Origin: M3007 sp031425155
GTDB lineage: Bacteria > Bacteroidota > Bacteroidia > Chitinophagales > Saprospiraceae
Length of the DNA stretch: 64,000 bases
Direction: 5' to 3'
Assembly (NCBI GenBank): GCA_031425155.1
Contig: JANPIV010000012.1
Span: 1-64,000 of the forward strand
This document shows, piece by piece, positions 33,401 through 40,935 of the stretch (its first letter is position 1; every line of letters starts with the position of its first letter). Both the position numbers and the translations under genes were made by a program. The notes under the pieces were generated by a model. That model had not been told where the DNA came from and ran no database searches. It saw only the letters and a list, made by a program, of their open reading frames with translations.

Positions 33401-33745
33401 TTACTTGATAGTTGCCACAAACTCTTTCGGAACATCCAGTAGTTCCGCAACGTTGTCCACACTTTCTCCATTATTCAACAGTTTCGTCGCGATAGATATG
33501 AGCACTTCCTGTTGGATAGTTCCTTGTAATTGTTTCCGATGTTCGGCTACGTATTTGTTTGCTGCCTCCCGCGCCAGATTTTCCAGTTCGTTTCTTTTTT
33601 CTTGAATAATTATACGCACACTGGCGGCGGCCTCCCGGTCGGCAGCCGCCAGTTCGCTCAGTGCTTCCGCTTCGGCAATGGCGGCCGCCATCGTTTGTTG
33701 TAGCGTCTGAGCATATTTTTCAAAATCGGGTGGATTGGTTGGCAT
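33401..33745 (-). CDS. Helical protein related to 33760-34383
   Basis: A 114-residue protein dominated by a long Ala/Glu-rich coiled coil (about 8-85; AAAIAEAEALSELAAADREA, RNELENLAREAANKYVAEH), ending in a short helical unit LLNNGESVDNVAELLDVPKEF. This unit resembles the end segment of Rpn/PD-(D/E)XK transposase-like proteins, in which a KLLKxGxSxExIAxxTGLS motif is common, but no nuclease residues are present. The next gene upstream has the same unit (LLKKGESLSVVGTLLGL). The function is unknown. Confidence 0.7.
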   Translation of the reverse strand: MPTNPPDFEKYAQTLQQTMAAAIAEAEALSELAAADREAAASVRIIIQEKRNELENLAREAANKYVAEHRKQLQGTIQQEVLISIATKLLNNGESVDNVAELLDVPKEFVATIK

Positions 33746-33759
33746 AACGAGAATAACTA

Positions 33760-34383
33760 TTAAATATAGATCACAATAGCACTATTTTCCACCCGGTACG
33801 AATAGCCCGGAGCTTTATCGGCCACTACTTTTTTGCCAATGAAATCCAATATCAATTCCCGTTCCGCCAGCGGCAGGCCGGTGCGCGTTTCCCATTGTGC
33901 CGCTGTGGGTATATCAATGATAACCAGCGTAGTATCGCCGCCGAATTCGTAGTAAAAGCGGTTCGTCGTCTTGCCGTGGTGAAAAATAACGGAACCGCTA
34001 CGGCCATCTTCCTCATATTCCAGCCAGGCATTCGCTGAACCGACTTGCTGCAAACCTGAGTGCCGAAAAACGCTCTGCATCACCCGTTCGGCCAGGCCCA
34101 GCAGCGTCCCTACTACGGAGAGAGACTCGCCTTTTTTTAATAGTTTTTCCGCCATTTCTTCCAGTATTTCTAAACGAATGTAATTTTCCAGTTGCGCGCG
34201 TAACTGCGTAGTATATTCTTGCAGTATTTGCACCTTATTTTGCTCCATTTCAGTCAGTTGCCGCCGCGTTTCCTGCAACTCTGCCGCCGCCGCTATTTGT
34301 TCGGCTCGCGCTCCGGCCACTATAGCTTCGGCAGCGGCGGAATTGTTGGTGAGCATTTTTTGCATGATTTGGGTGTATTCCAT
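33760..34383 (-). CDS. Coiled-coil protein with C-terminal globular domain
   Basis: Start at the ATG at 34383 (MEYTQIMQKMLTNNS), 207 residues; the frame is open upstream but that part crosses a palindromic repeat. Residues 10-85 are a coiled coil rich in Ala, Gln and Glu (AEQIAAAAELQETRRQLTEM), followed by LLKKGESLSVVGTLLGLAE, shared with the gene 14 bases downstream. The C-terminal ~90 residues form a distinct domain (VIFHHGKTTNRFYYEFGGD, IDIPTAAQWETRTGLPL, ILDFIGKKVVADKAPGYSYR). I do not recognise it. The pair looks like duplicates, one of which has gained or lost the C-terminal domain. Confidence 0.75.
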   Translation of the reverse strand: MEYTQIMQKMLTNNSAAAEAIVAGARAEQIAAAAELQETRRQLTEMEQNKVQILQEYTTQLRAQLENYIRLEILEEMAEKLLKKGESLSVVGTLLGLAERVMQSVFRHSGLQQVGSANAWLEYEEDGRSGSVIFHHGKTTNRFYYEFGGDTTLVIIDIPTAAQWETRTGLPLAERELILDFIGKKVVADKAPGYSYRVENSAIVIYI

Positions 34384-34409
34384 AGGCAATTGGTTTAAAA
34401 TTAAAATTT

Positions 34410-34487
34410 CTACCAATATTTTCGCCCTGCTGGGTATGGCTGTAATGGTCCACTTGAAATAGCCCCAGCGGGGCAAAATGTTGGTAG
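34410..34487. repeat. Inverted repeat (taccaa...ttggta type)
   Basis: Arms at 34410-34434 (ctaccaatattttcgccctg) and 34463-34487 (gcggggcaaaatgttggtag), imperfect inverted repeats. A further fragment with the same core (gccccagaggggcgaaat) lies at about 34511-34528. This type of caa-cattttgccccgctgg element is, as far as I know, frequent between genes in Bacteroidota. Confidence 0.75.
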
Positions 34488-34543
34488 AACTTCACCCCGA
34501 CATCCTCAAAGCCCCAGAGGGGCGAAATCAACTCTCCTGCACA

Positions 34544-35914
34544 TCACAAATTATACTTCTCCAACCTTCTATACAATGATGCCCGCGTCAATCCCAATTC
34601 CTGCGCCGCTTCGGTAATATTGCCGTAATGTTTATTCAAGGCCTTCATAATCAACTGTTTCTCCATATCGTCCAGATTCATGGTGGCCAAGTCATTGCCG
34701 CCCTGTGACTGTCCGGCATCGCGGAAAAAGAAATCGGGGGGTTGCAACGTATCACTTTGGGCCATGATGACGGCGCGTTCTACGGCGTGCTGGAGTTCGC
34801 GCACGTTGCCGGGCCAGGGGTAGCGATACATTTCTTTCAATAAAGCCGGACTGAATTCCCGCACCGTGCGGTTGTATTTTTGGGAAAACTGGGTCAGAAA
34901 GTGATTTGCCAGTAATTCGATATCGTCCGGGCGTTCGCGCAGAGACGGCAATTGTATTTCAATGGTATTAATACGATAGAGTAAATCCTGCCGGAAAGTG
35001 CGGTTTTTCACCATTTCGTACAGGCTTTGGTTGGTCGCCGCCACCACGCGTACGTTCACGGGTTTTACGCGATTCGCTCCCACGCGGGTCACGGTACGGT
35101 TTTGCAGTACGGTCAATAATTTGGCCTGCAAACCGAGCGGCAGATTGCCAATTTCATCCAGAAAAATAGTGCCGCCATCCGCCGCCTCGAAGCGTCCGGG
35201 CCGGTCTTCGCGGGCATCGGTGAAGGCCCCTTTGACGTGGCCAAAAAGTTCGCTTTCAAACAGGCTGTCGGTCAGCGCACCGAGGTCCACTTTCACGAAA
35301 TTTTCCTGCGCCCGCCTGGAATGGGCGTGGATGGCCTGCGCCACCAAATCCTTGCCGGTCCCGTTTTCGCCGAGCAGCAGCACGTTGGCATCGGTCTCGG
35401 CCACACGTTGCACGGTATCGAACACCTGCTGCATGGCCTGGCTCTTGAAAATGAAATTCGGCAGGTCACGCGCCGCCGCCAGATTTCGGCCTAACTGCTT
35501 GGATTTCAACTCGGTATTCTCATCCTGACTGCTTTTCAGGCGCAGCGCGGCGTGGAGGGTAGCCAGCAGTTTATCGTTATCCCAGGGTTTTAATACAAAG
35601 TCCGTCGCGCCATTTTTGATGGCCCGCACCGCCAATTCTACATCGCCATAAGCCGTAATCAGCACCACCACGGCGGTCGGATCGAGGTCGAGAATTTTTT
35701 CCAACCACTGGAATCCTTCCTGCCCGGTGTTTTTGGTGCGGTTGAAATTCATGTCCAGCAGGATCACGTCGTAGCGGCGTTCGCGCAGTAAATCGGGTAT
35801 TTCGGCGGGCTCGCGGGTGGTCTCCACTTCGGCGAAATGACGCTTCAGCAGCAGTTTGCCGGCGCTGAGTACGCCGGGATTGTCGTCCACAATGAGGATA
35901 TTGGCTGGGTGCAT
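34544..35914 (-). CDS. NtrC-family sigma-54 activator
   Basis: A 456-residue bacterial enhancer-binding protein with receiver (phospho-acceptor Asp54 in ILLDMNFNRT; FVLKPWDNDK), AAA+ domain (Walker A GENGTGKD at 182-189, sigma-54 loop GAFTDA at 229-234, Walker B TIFLDEIG at 249-256) and a Fis-type helix-turn-helix at the end (ITEAAQELGLTRASLYRRLE). The sigma-54 loop is GAFTDA and not the canonical GAFTGA; the Asp variant occurs in a group of Bacteroidota regulators and does not by itself mean loss of function. The likely partner is the NtrY-like kinase at 30995. Confidence 0.95.
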   Translation of the reverse strand: MHPANILIVDDNPGVLSAGKLLLKRHFAEVETTREPAEIPDLLRERRYDVILLDMNFNRTKNTGQEGFQWLEKILDLDPTAVVVLITAYGDVELAVRAIKNGATDFVLKPWDNDKLLATLHAALRLKSSQDENTELKSKQLGRNLAAARDLPNFIFKSQAMQQVFDTVQRVAETDANVLLLGENGTGKDLVAQAIHAHSRRAQENFVKVDLGALTDSLFESELFGHVKGAFTDAREDRPGRFEAADGGTIFLDEIGNLPLGLQAKLLTVLQNRTVTRVGANRVKPVNVRVVAATNQSLYEMVKNRTFRQDLLYRINTIEIQLPSLRERPDDIELLANHFLTQFSQKYNRTVREFSPALLKEMYRYPWPGNVRELQHAVERAVIMAQSDTLQPPDFFFRDAGQSQGGNDLATMNLDDMEKQLIMKALNKHYGNITEAAQELGLTRASLYRRLEKYNL

Positions 35915-36277
35915 CGAAGTGGTTACTGGTTAGTGGTAATTGGTTAATGGGATTCTAAACCATTGGTTATTAGGGATTTACGGTTTGTGACGAAATTTGA
36001 CTCCTTAGGATCACGTAAAAAAAACAGGTAACTTTCTCATAACCCCCGCGCTTTAGCCGGGGGTGAAAAGGGGTTACACATTCCGGGTTTTAACCCGCAA
36101 GCATCCGTTTTGGGGTTAAAACCCCGCTTGATGTAGTCCTGCCGTCCCCCGGCTAAAGCGCGGGGGTTATAGGAACCTTCTAACTTAATTTTTACACGTC
36201 CTTTAAAAGACAAGTCCTATTCTCAATAGTGTGCAAAAGAAATGGATTTTTTTGGTTTAGTGTTCATTTTCGGACAA
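35915..36277. other. Gene-free gap with palindromic element
   Basis: No gene is seen between the sigma-54 activator and argH. The gap is mostly filled by a palindromic element (36003-36209). The promoter of the NtrC-like gene should lie in the left 90 bases; I see no clear consensus. Confidence 0.6.
36003..36209. repeat. Composite palindromic element (~205 bp)
   Basis: The outer ends (ccttaggatcacgtaaaaa at 36003 and ttaatttttacacgtccttt up to about 36205) form imperfect inverted repeats. The right end matches the right end of the element at 28121-28246 in almost every base (taactta, tttttacacgt). The inside differs: a GC-rich stem aacccccgcgctttagccgg (36041-36060) with its complement at 36152-36172, and a third stem around ggttttaacccg/ggggttaaaacccc. 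Same ends with different cargo. Confidence 0.82.
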
Positions 36278-37612
36278 TCAAGTTTTCAACAAACCTTCCT
36301 CCGCCCGCCGCGCCCGTTCAAAGCCAAAAACATCCACCACCGCCGCCATCGCCGCCTGAATCCGCTCATTGCCCAGATGGCCGATGCTGCCCAGATGCGT
36401 ATGCGGCAACATCTCGCCCGCATGAAATGTACCCGCTTCCACGGCTGCGCCCACCTGTTTGTACGCTTCGCGAAATGGCAGGCCAGACTGCACCAGCCGG
36501 TTGACTTCTTCGACGGTAAAGACGAAACGGTAACGTTCGTCGGCCAGAATATTGGGGCGGACTTGCAGGTTTTCCAGCATCAGGCCGAGCATTTCCAGAC
36601 AATCGCGCAGTACCCCAAAGGCCGGGAATAGTTTTTCTTTCAATAACTGAAAATCGCGGTGGTAGCCCGAAGGTAAATTGGTGGTAATCAAGGCGATTTC
36701 ATTGGGCAAGGCTTGCAAACTGTTGCAACGCGCCCGCACAATCTCGAAGACGTCCGGGTTTTTCTTGTGCGGCATGATGCTGCTGCCGGTGGTCAATTCG
36801 TCGGGAAAGGCGATAAAACCAAAGTTTTGCGACATGAAAAGGCAGCAGTCGGCTGAAAATTTGCCCAGTGTGGCAGCGACATTACCGAGGGCTTGGGCGA
36901 CAGCGCGTTCAGTTTTGCCCCGGCTCATTTGCGCGGCAATGGCGTTCACGTGTGGCGCATCAAAACCTAATAATTCGGTCGTAAAATCCCGGTCGAGCGG
37001 GAACGAAGAGCCGTAACCTGCCGCCGAACCCAACGGGTTTTTATTGGCCAACCGATAGGCCGATTGCAGGCTCCACAAGTCTTCACTCAGGGTTTCGCCA
37101 TAAGCCGCCAACCACAAGCCAAACGACGAAGGCATAGCCACTTGAAAATGGGTGTAGCCGGGCATTAAATCATCTTTATGTGCCTCGCTTTTGACTAATA
37201 AAAGATCAAAAAACGTCTGCACATGCTGCGTGATCGCTTCTATTTCCGCCCGAAAAAACAGTTTCAAATCGGTCAGCACCTGATCGTTGCGGCTGCGGCC
37301 CGTATGGATTTTTTTACCCGCCTCCCCTACCCTGCGGGTCAGCAATAATTCTACCTGCGAATGTACATCTTCTATACCGGATTCTAGTAAAAACGTACCC
37401 GCTTCTATTTCCCGGTAAATATCCAGTAAAGCCGAGCGTAGTGCCGTGGCTTCTGCGGAGGTCACCAAATGCACCTTCTTCAGCATCGCTAAATGCGCCA
37501 GCGAACCCAGCACGTCATACGGTGCGAGGTGCATATCCATTTCCCGGTCTTGTCCGGCGGTAAAACGCTCTACGGCTGCGGACAAGCCGGATTCTTTTTG
37601 CCAAAGTTTCAT
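36278..37612 (-). CDS. argH: Argininosuccinate lyase
   Basis: A 444-residue enzyme of the fumarase/aspartase superfamily. The signature is GSSIMPHKKNPDVFEIVRAR (usually GSSIMPQKKNP), with the catalytic Ser loop; HTGRSRNDQV and YTHFQVAMPSSF contribute the substrate site. It splits argininosuccinate to arginine and fumarate, the last step of the pathway. It is the final gene of the arginine cluster, separated from argE by a 260-base gap filled with a nested palindrome. The start MKLWQKESGLSAAVERFTAGQD is typical. Confidence 0.96.
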   Translation of the reverse strand: MKLWQKESGLSAAVERFTAGQDREMDMHLAPYDVLGSLAHLAMLKKVHLVTSAEATALRSALLDIYREIEAGTFLLESGIEDVHSQVELLLTRRVGEAGKKIHTGRSRNDQVLTDLKLFFRAEIEAITQHVQTFFDLLLVKSEAHKDDLMPGYTHFQVAMPSSFGLWLAAYGETLSEDLWSLQSAYRLANKNPLGSAAGYGSSFPLDRDFTTELLGFDAPHVNAIAAQMSRGKTERAVAQALGNVAATLGKFSADCCLFMSQNFGFIAFPDELTTGSSIMPHKKNPDVFEIVRARCNSLQALPNEIALITTNLPSGYHRDFQLLKEKLFPAFGVLRDCLEMLGLMLENLQVRPNILADERYRFVFTVEEVNRLVQSGLPFREAYKQVGAAVEAGTFHAGEMLPHTHLGSIGHLGNERIQAAMAAVVDVFGFERARRAEEGLLKT

Positions 37613-37681
37613 GTTTAATTGGTTTAGAAAGATTTAGAAGAGTTTATAAAGATTTAGCGGATTATGTGTATTCACGAAACA

Positions 37682-37866
37682 CATCTATCATCTTGAAACC
37701 GCCGACTTTTAATCGGCGGATTAAGTAATACTATAATTAACATCTATCTTCTTTGCAAAACATCAGCATTTTAATCTAGGGATGTAGATGTTTTGTAAAG
37801 AAGATAGATGGCATAGTAGGTCATATTAGCCCCTCGTTAAAACGAGGGGTTACAAGAAGATAGATG
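37682..37866. repeat. Nested palindromic array between argH and argE
   Basis: Four copies of a catctatc-ttctt arm occur: 37682-37695, 37741-37754 (both one way) and 37796-37810, 37852-37866 (reverse). The inner pair continues into a 24-base arm matching at 23 positions (catctatcttctttgcaaaa and complement). Between outer and inner arms sit two hairpins, CCGCCGA/TCGGCGG at about 37700-37720 and CCCCTCGTT/AACGAGGGG at 37831-37851. The whole has a mirror-like plan of 185 bases and ends 7 bases before the argE stop. Confidence 0.85.
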
Positions 37867-37873
37867 TATTTAA

Positions 37874-38956
37874 TTATGTTTCAGTGCAGCACGCCAGTAA
37901 ACGAATATAGAAATCAATTCCCTCTTCTATTTCCGCCACATAAATAAACTCATCGGCACTATGACTGCGCGCGCTATCACCAGGGCCTGCTTTCAGGGCC
38001 GGAAAAGGCATCAGGGCTTTATCGCTTAAAGTCGGTGAACCGTAGGGTGTTTTTCCCAATTTCATACCGGCCTGCACCAGCGGGTGCTCCAACGGAATCG
38101 CCGTGGCCCGCAAACGCAAAGAACGCGGCGTTACCGTACAACGCACATTTTGGCGAATAATATCCAGTATTTCACTAGAAGTATATACATCGGTCAGCCG
38201 GACATCTACCACAAAATGGCATTCATCGGGCACTACATTATGGGCTTTATTAGTGGTTTCAATTACGGTCACGCTCATTTTGATGCTTCCCAGCCACGGT
38301 GATTGCTTAGGAAATTGAAAAGACCGAAACCAACCTATATCCGTCAAAGCCGCATAAATGGCGTTTTCACCTTCTTCGCGTGCGGCATGTCCTGCTGTGC
38401 CAAAGGATTGACAATCAAGCACTAACAGACCTTTTTCGGCTACGGCCAGTTGCAGTTGCGTTGGTTCACCGACAAGGCCAAAATCTATGGGCGGCAACAA
38501 TGGCAGCAAGGCTTCGATACCGTTTTTTCCGCTGATTTCCTCTTCCGCCGAGGCCGCAAACACCAGATTAAAAGGCAAATTCTCCTGTTCAAAAAACCAC
38601 TGAAACGCCGCCAACAAACTCACCAGACAACCACCCGCATCATTACTACCCAGACCGTATAATTTGTCATTTTCCATGGTTGCCTTAAATGGATCGCGTG
38701 TATAGCCGGTATTGGGGCGCACGGTGTCGTGGTGCGAATTGAGTAGAATGGTGGGGTTGTTCGGGTCGAAATGTCGGTTTTTTGCCCAAATATTATGGCC
38801 AACCCGCTGGATAGGAATGTTGTTTTTTTTAAAAAACTCTATTAAAACGTCTGCTGTTTTATCTTCTTCTTTACTAAAAGATGGCGTAGCAATCAGTTTT
38901 TGGAGTAAGACCACCGCATCTTTAAATAAAGACTGGATTTTTGCTGGTGCAGGCAT
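37874..38956 (-). CDS. argE: M20 deacylase, ArgE-type (acyl-ornithine/citrulline deacylase)
   Basis: A 360-residue M20 metallopeptidase. Metal ligands are in LLNSHHDTVRPNTGYTRDPF (His and Asp), GSNDAGGCLVS (bridging Asp) and ASAEEEISGKNG (catalytic Glu pair), with a late His in DSARSHSADEFIYV. The dimerisation lid is in the middle. In a cluster with an argF'-type transcarbamylase, the expected substrate is N-acyl-citrulline rather than N-acetylornithine; the acyl group may be acetyl or succinyl. It lies between argB and argH on the same strand. The Asp/Glu/His set is complete, so it should be active. Confidence 0.92.
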   Translation of the reverse strand: MPAPAKIQSLFKDAVVLLQKLIATPSFSKEEDKTADVLIEFFKKNNIPIQRVGHNIWAKNRHFDPNNPTILLNSHHDTVRPNTGYTRDPFKATMENDKLYGLGSNDAGGCLVSLLAAFQWFFEQENLPFNLVFAASAEEEISGKNGIEALLPLLPPIDFGLVGEPTQLQLAVAEKGLLVLDCQSFGTAGHAAREEGENAIYAALTDIGWFRSFQFPKQSPWLGSIKMSVTVIETTNKAHNVVPDECHFVVDVRLTDVYTSSEILDIIRQNVRCTVTPRSLRLRATAIPLEHPLVQAGMKLGKTPYGSPTLSDKALMPFPALKAGPGDSARSHSADEFIYVAEIEEGIDFYIRLLACCTET

Positions 38957-38996
38957 ATATGGAGTGCGGAATTTATTCCGCTATGATTATTAATTA

Positions 38997-39096
38997 ATTG
39001 ATGTTACGCACAGCAATAGTGATTTTGCTCGCGAAACGACGTTTACTAAACCTCAAAGGTTTAGTAAACGTTAGTCCTGCGTAACATCAGTGATTA
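38997..39096. repeat. Nested palindromic element, copy B
   Basis: Outer arms with core TGATGTTACGCA are at 38999-39010 and its complement at 39078-39089. The right arm extends through the argB stop codon (taatcactgatg on the gene strand, compared with taataactgatg in copy A at 3453). Inside is a perfect 14-base hairpin (CGTTTACTAAACCT/AGGTTTAGTAAACG, loop caa, 39040-39070). Related to 3453-3571 in the outer arms and in the inner motif aacct/aggtt. Confidence 0.88.
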
Positions 39097-39906
39097 CTGC
39101 GAAATAAATTTCGCCTTCCTAATCAAAGTTCCAGTTGGGCTTTCCTCCAGCGCATTCACCCGAATATCTTCCGCGTGACCGATCACGACCCGGGTTACGC
39201 CATTTTGCGCAGCCATAAAAGCATTGTCTAATTTTGGCAAAATTCCCCCCGAGACCGCCGCATTTTTTTGCAGTTCCAGATAATCCACTCGGTTCAATTC
39301 CGGTACCACGGAGGCATCGTCGTCGGGATTTTCCAGAATGCCTTTTTTCTCAAAGCAAAACAGCAAACGTACCTGGTACTCTGCCGTCAATGCCACCGCC
39401 AGACTAGCGGCGATGGTATCGGCATTGGTATTCAATAAATGTCCTGCCCCATCGTGGGTGAGCGGCGCAAACACCGGCGTAAGTCCCTGAATTAGTAACA
39501 ATTGCAATCGCTTACCATCTATTTTGTCCACTTGTATATCGCCCACCCAGCCGTAGTCCACTTCCTGCACCGGACGTTTTATTGCGGGCAAAATATTGCC
39601 ATCTGCCCCCGTCAGACCGATGGCGTTGCAACCCAAAGCCTGCAATTTGGCCGTCAGTTGCCGATTGATCAGACCGCCATAAACCATCGTCACCAATTCG
39701 AGCGTGGCCTCGTCGGTGACGCGGCGCCCCTTGATGTACGAAGGCGTCAGGCCCAGTCGTTCGCCAATTTGCGTGGCGATTTTGCCGCCGCCGTGGACGA
39801 GGATTTTAGGCTCCGGCAGGGCGGCAAAATCGTGCAGAAAGGTGTGCAGCGCGGCTGGGTCATCCAGCACGTTGCCGCCGATTTTTATAATGAGTAAAGT
39901 GGTCAT
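39094..39906 (-). CDS. argB: N-acyl-glutamate kinase
   Basis: A 270-residue amino-acid kinase. The phosphate loop is LIIKIGGNVLDDP, the glycine-rich substrate loop is KILVHGGGKIATQIGERLG, and the nucleotide segment is HLLNTNADTIAASLAVAL. It phosphorylates N-acetyl- (or N-succinyl-) glutamate. The C-terminal regulatory helix of arginine-sensitive enzymes is not obvious. It lies in the one-direction arginine cluster between argF' and argE. The TAA stop falls at the outer edge of a palindromic element (38997-39096). Confidence 0.95.
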   Translation of the reverse strand: MTTLLIIKIGGNVLDDPAALHTFLHDFAALPEPKILVHGGGKIATQIGERLGLTPSYIKGRRVTDEATLELVTMVYGGLINRQLTAKLQALGCNAIGLTGADGNILPAIKRPVQEVDYGWVGDIQVDKIDGKRLQLLLIQGLTPVFAPLTHDGAGHLLNTNADTIAASLAVALTAEYQVRLLFCFEKKGILENPDDDASVVPELNRVDYLELQKNAAVSGGILPKLDNAFMAAQNGVTRVVIGHAEDIRVNALEESPTGTLIRKAKFISQ

Positions 39907-39907
39907 A

Positions 39908-39984
39908 TTGTAACCCCGACTTTAGTCGGGCTCTTAAACGAACTAATTTAATTTTGCCTTTACCGACTGAAGTCGGTGTTACAA
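39908..39984. repeat. Inverted repeat reaching into the argF' C-terminus
   Basis: Arms at 39908-39929 and 39963-39984 match at 20 of 22 bases (core accgacttcagtcgg). The left arm begins two bases before the argB start codon; the right arm encodes the last seven residues of ArgF' (CNTDFSR), and the TAA stop follows directly. The repeat therefore fills the 53-base gap and the gene end. Confidence 0.88.
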
Positions 39985-40922
39985 ATAGAAGCCAGCACCG
40001 CCTGCGCCGCCCACACCCGGTTGGCGGCTTGCTGCACCACGATGCTGCTTGGGCTATCCAGCACCTCCGCGCTGAGTTCCAGGTTGCGGCGCACCGGCAG
40101 ACAGTGCATCACTTTGGCCTGATTGGTGGCTTGTAATTTATCCAAAGTCAGCATCCAGTTGGCATCCAAGCATTGCACCGTGCCGTAAGGCTGCGTGGCA
40201 CTCCAGTTTTTCACATACACAAAATCAGCCCCTTCCAAAGCCTCGTTTTGGTTGCTGGTAATAGTCGCGCCAGCCGTATATTTTTCGTCCAGTTCATAGC
40301 CTTCTGGTTGCGCGATGATCAGGTCCGCTTCGCCCCAGGCATTCACCCATTGGGCAAACGAATTGGCCACACAATGCGGCAGGGCTTTGATATGCGGGGC
40401 CCAGGTTAAGGCCACCCGTGGACGGCGTTTTTCTTTAAATAACTCCTTGATAGTCAGTACATCCGCGAAACTTTGCAGCGGGTGCAGCGTAGCACTTTCG
40501 AGGCTGATCACCGGCACCTCAGAATAGCGGACAAACTGCTCGAGGATGTACTCCGATTCGTCTTCCTGCTTGCTAACCAGGGCCGGAAAACTGCGCAACG
40601 CCAGTACGTCGAAATACGCGCCCAGCACCGGGGCCGCTTCGCGAATATGTTCCACCGATGTGCCATTCATCACCACATCTTCGCCAAATTCCAGCGACCA
40701 ACCGTCTTTGTCAGCGTTAAAAACCACGACTTCCATACCCAGATTACGCGCGGCAATCTGCGAACTGATGCGGGTGCGGGTGCTGGGATTAAGGAACACC
40801 AGACCGAGGGTTTTGCCCACGCCCAATCCATTGTGGTGACGTGGTAAACGCTTGTAAATCAAGGCTTTTTCGATTAATGCCGGTAAATCGGGCACGTCGT
40901 GGACAGAGCGGAAGTGTTGCAT
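39960..40922 (-). CDS. argF': N-acyl-ornithine carbamoyltransferase (ArgF' type)
   Basis: A 320-residue transcarbamylase. The carbamoyl-phosphate site is FLNPSTRTR at 44-52; the 80s loop is WSLEFGEDVVMNGTSVEH (75-92); HCLPVRRNLELS is late in the protein. The lack of the ornithine-binding SMG loop and the VMNGTSVEH segment place it with acetyl-/succinyl-ornithine enzymes. Residue 90, which by my alignment equals Glu92 of Xanthomonas acetylornithine and Pro90 of Bacteroides succinylornithine carbamoyltransferase, is Val. Val at this place is known to turn the Xanthomonas enzyme to succinylornithine, so a succinyl substrate is favoured. The last seven residues come from a palindromic repeat. Confidence 0.93.
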   Translation of the reverse strand: MQHFRSVHDVPDLPALIEKALIYKRLPRHHNGLGVGKTLGLVFLNPSTRTRISSQIAARNLGMEVVVFNADKDGWSLEFGEDVVMNGTSVEHIREAAPVLGAYFDVLALRSFPALVSKQEDESEYILEQFVRYSEVPVISLESATLHPLQSFADVLTIKELFKEKRRPRVALTWAPHIKALPHCVANSFAQWVNAWGEADLIIAQPEGYELDEKYTAGATITSNQNEALEGADFVYVKNWSATQPYGTVQCLDANWMLTLDKLQATNQAKVMHCLPVRRNLELSAEVLDSPSSIVVQQAANRVWAAQAVLASICNTDFSR

Positions 40923-40935
40923 GGATGGGTATTGG

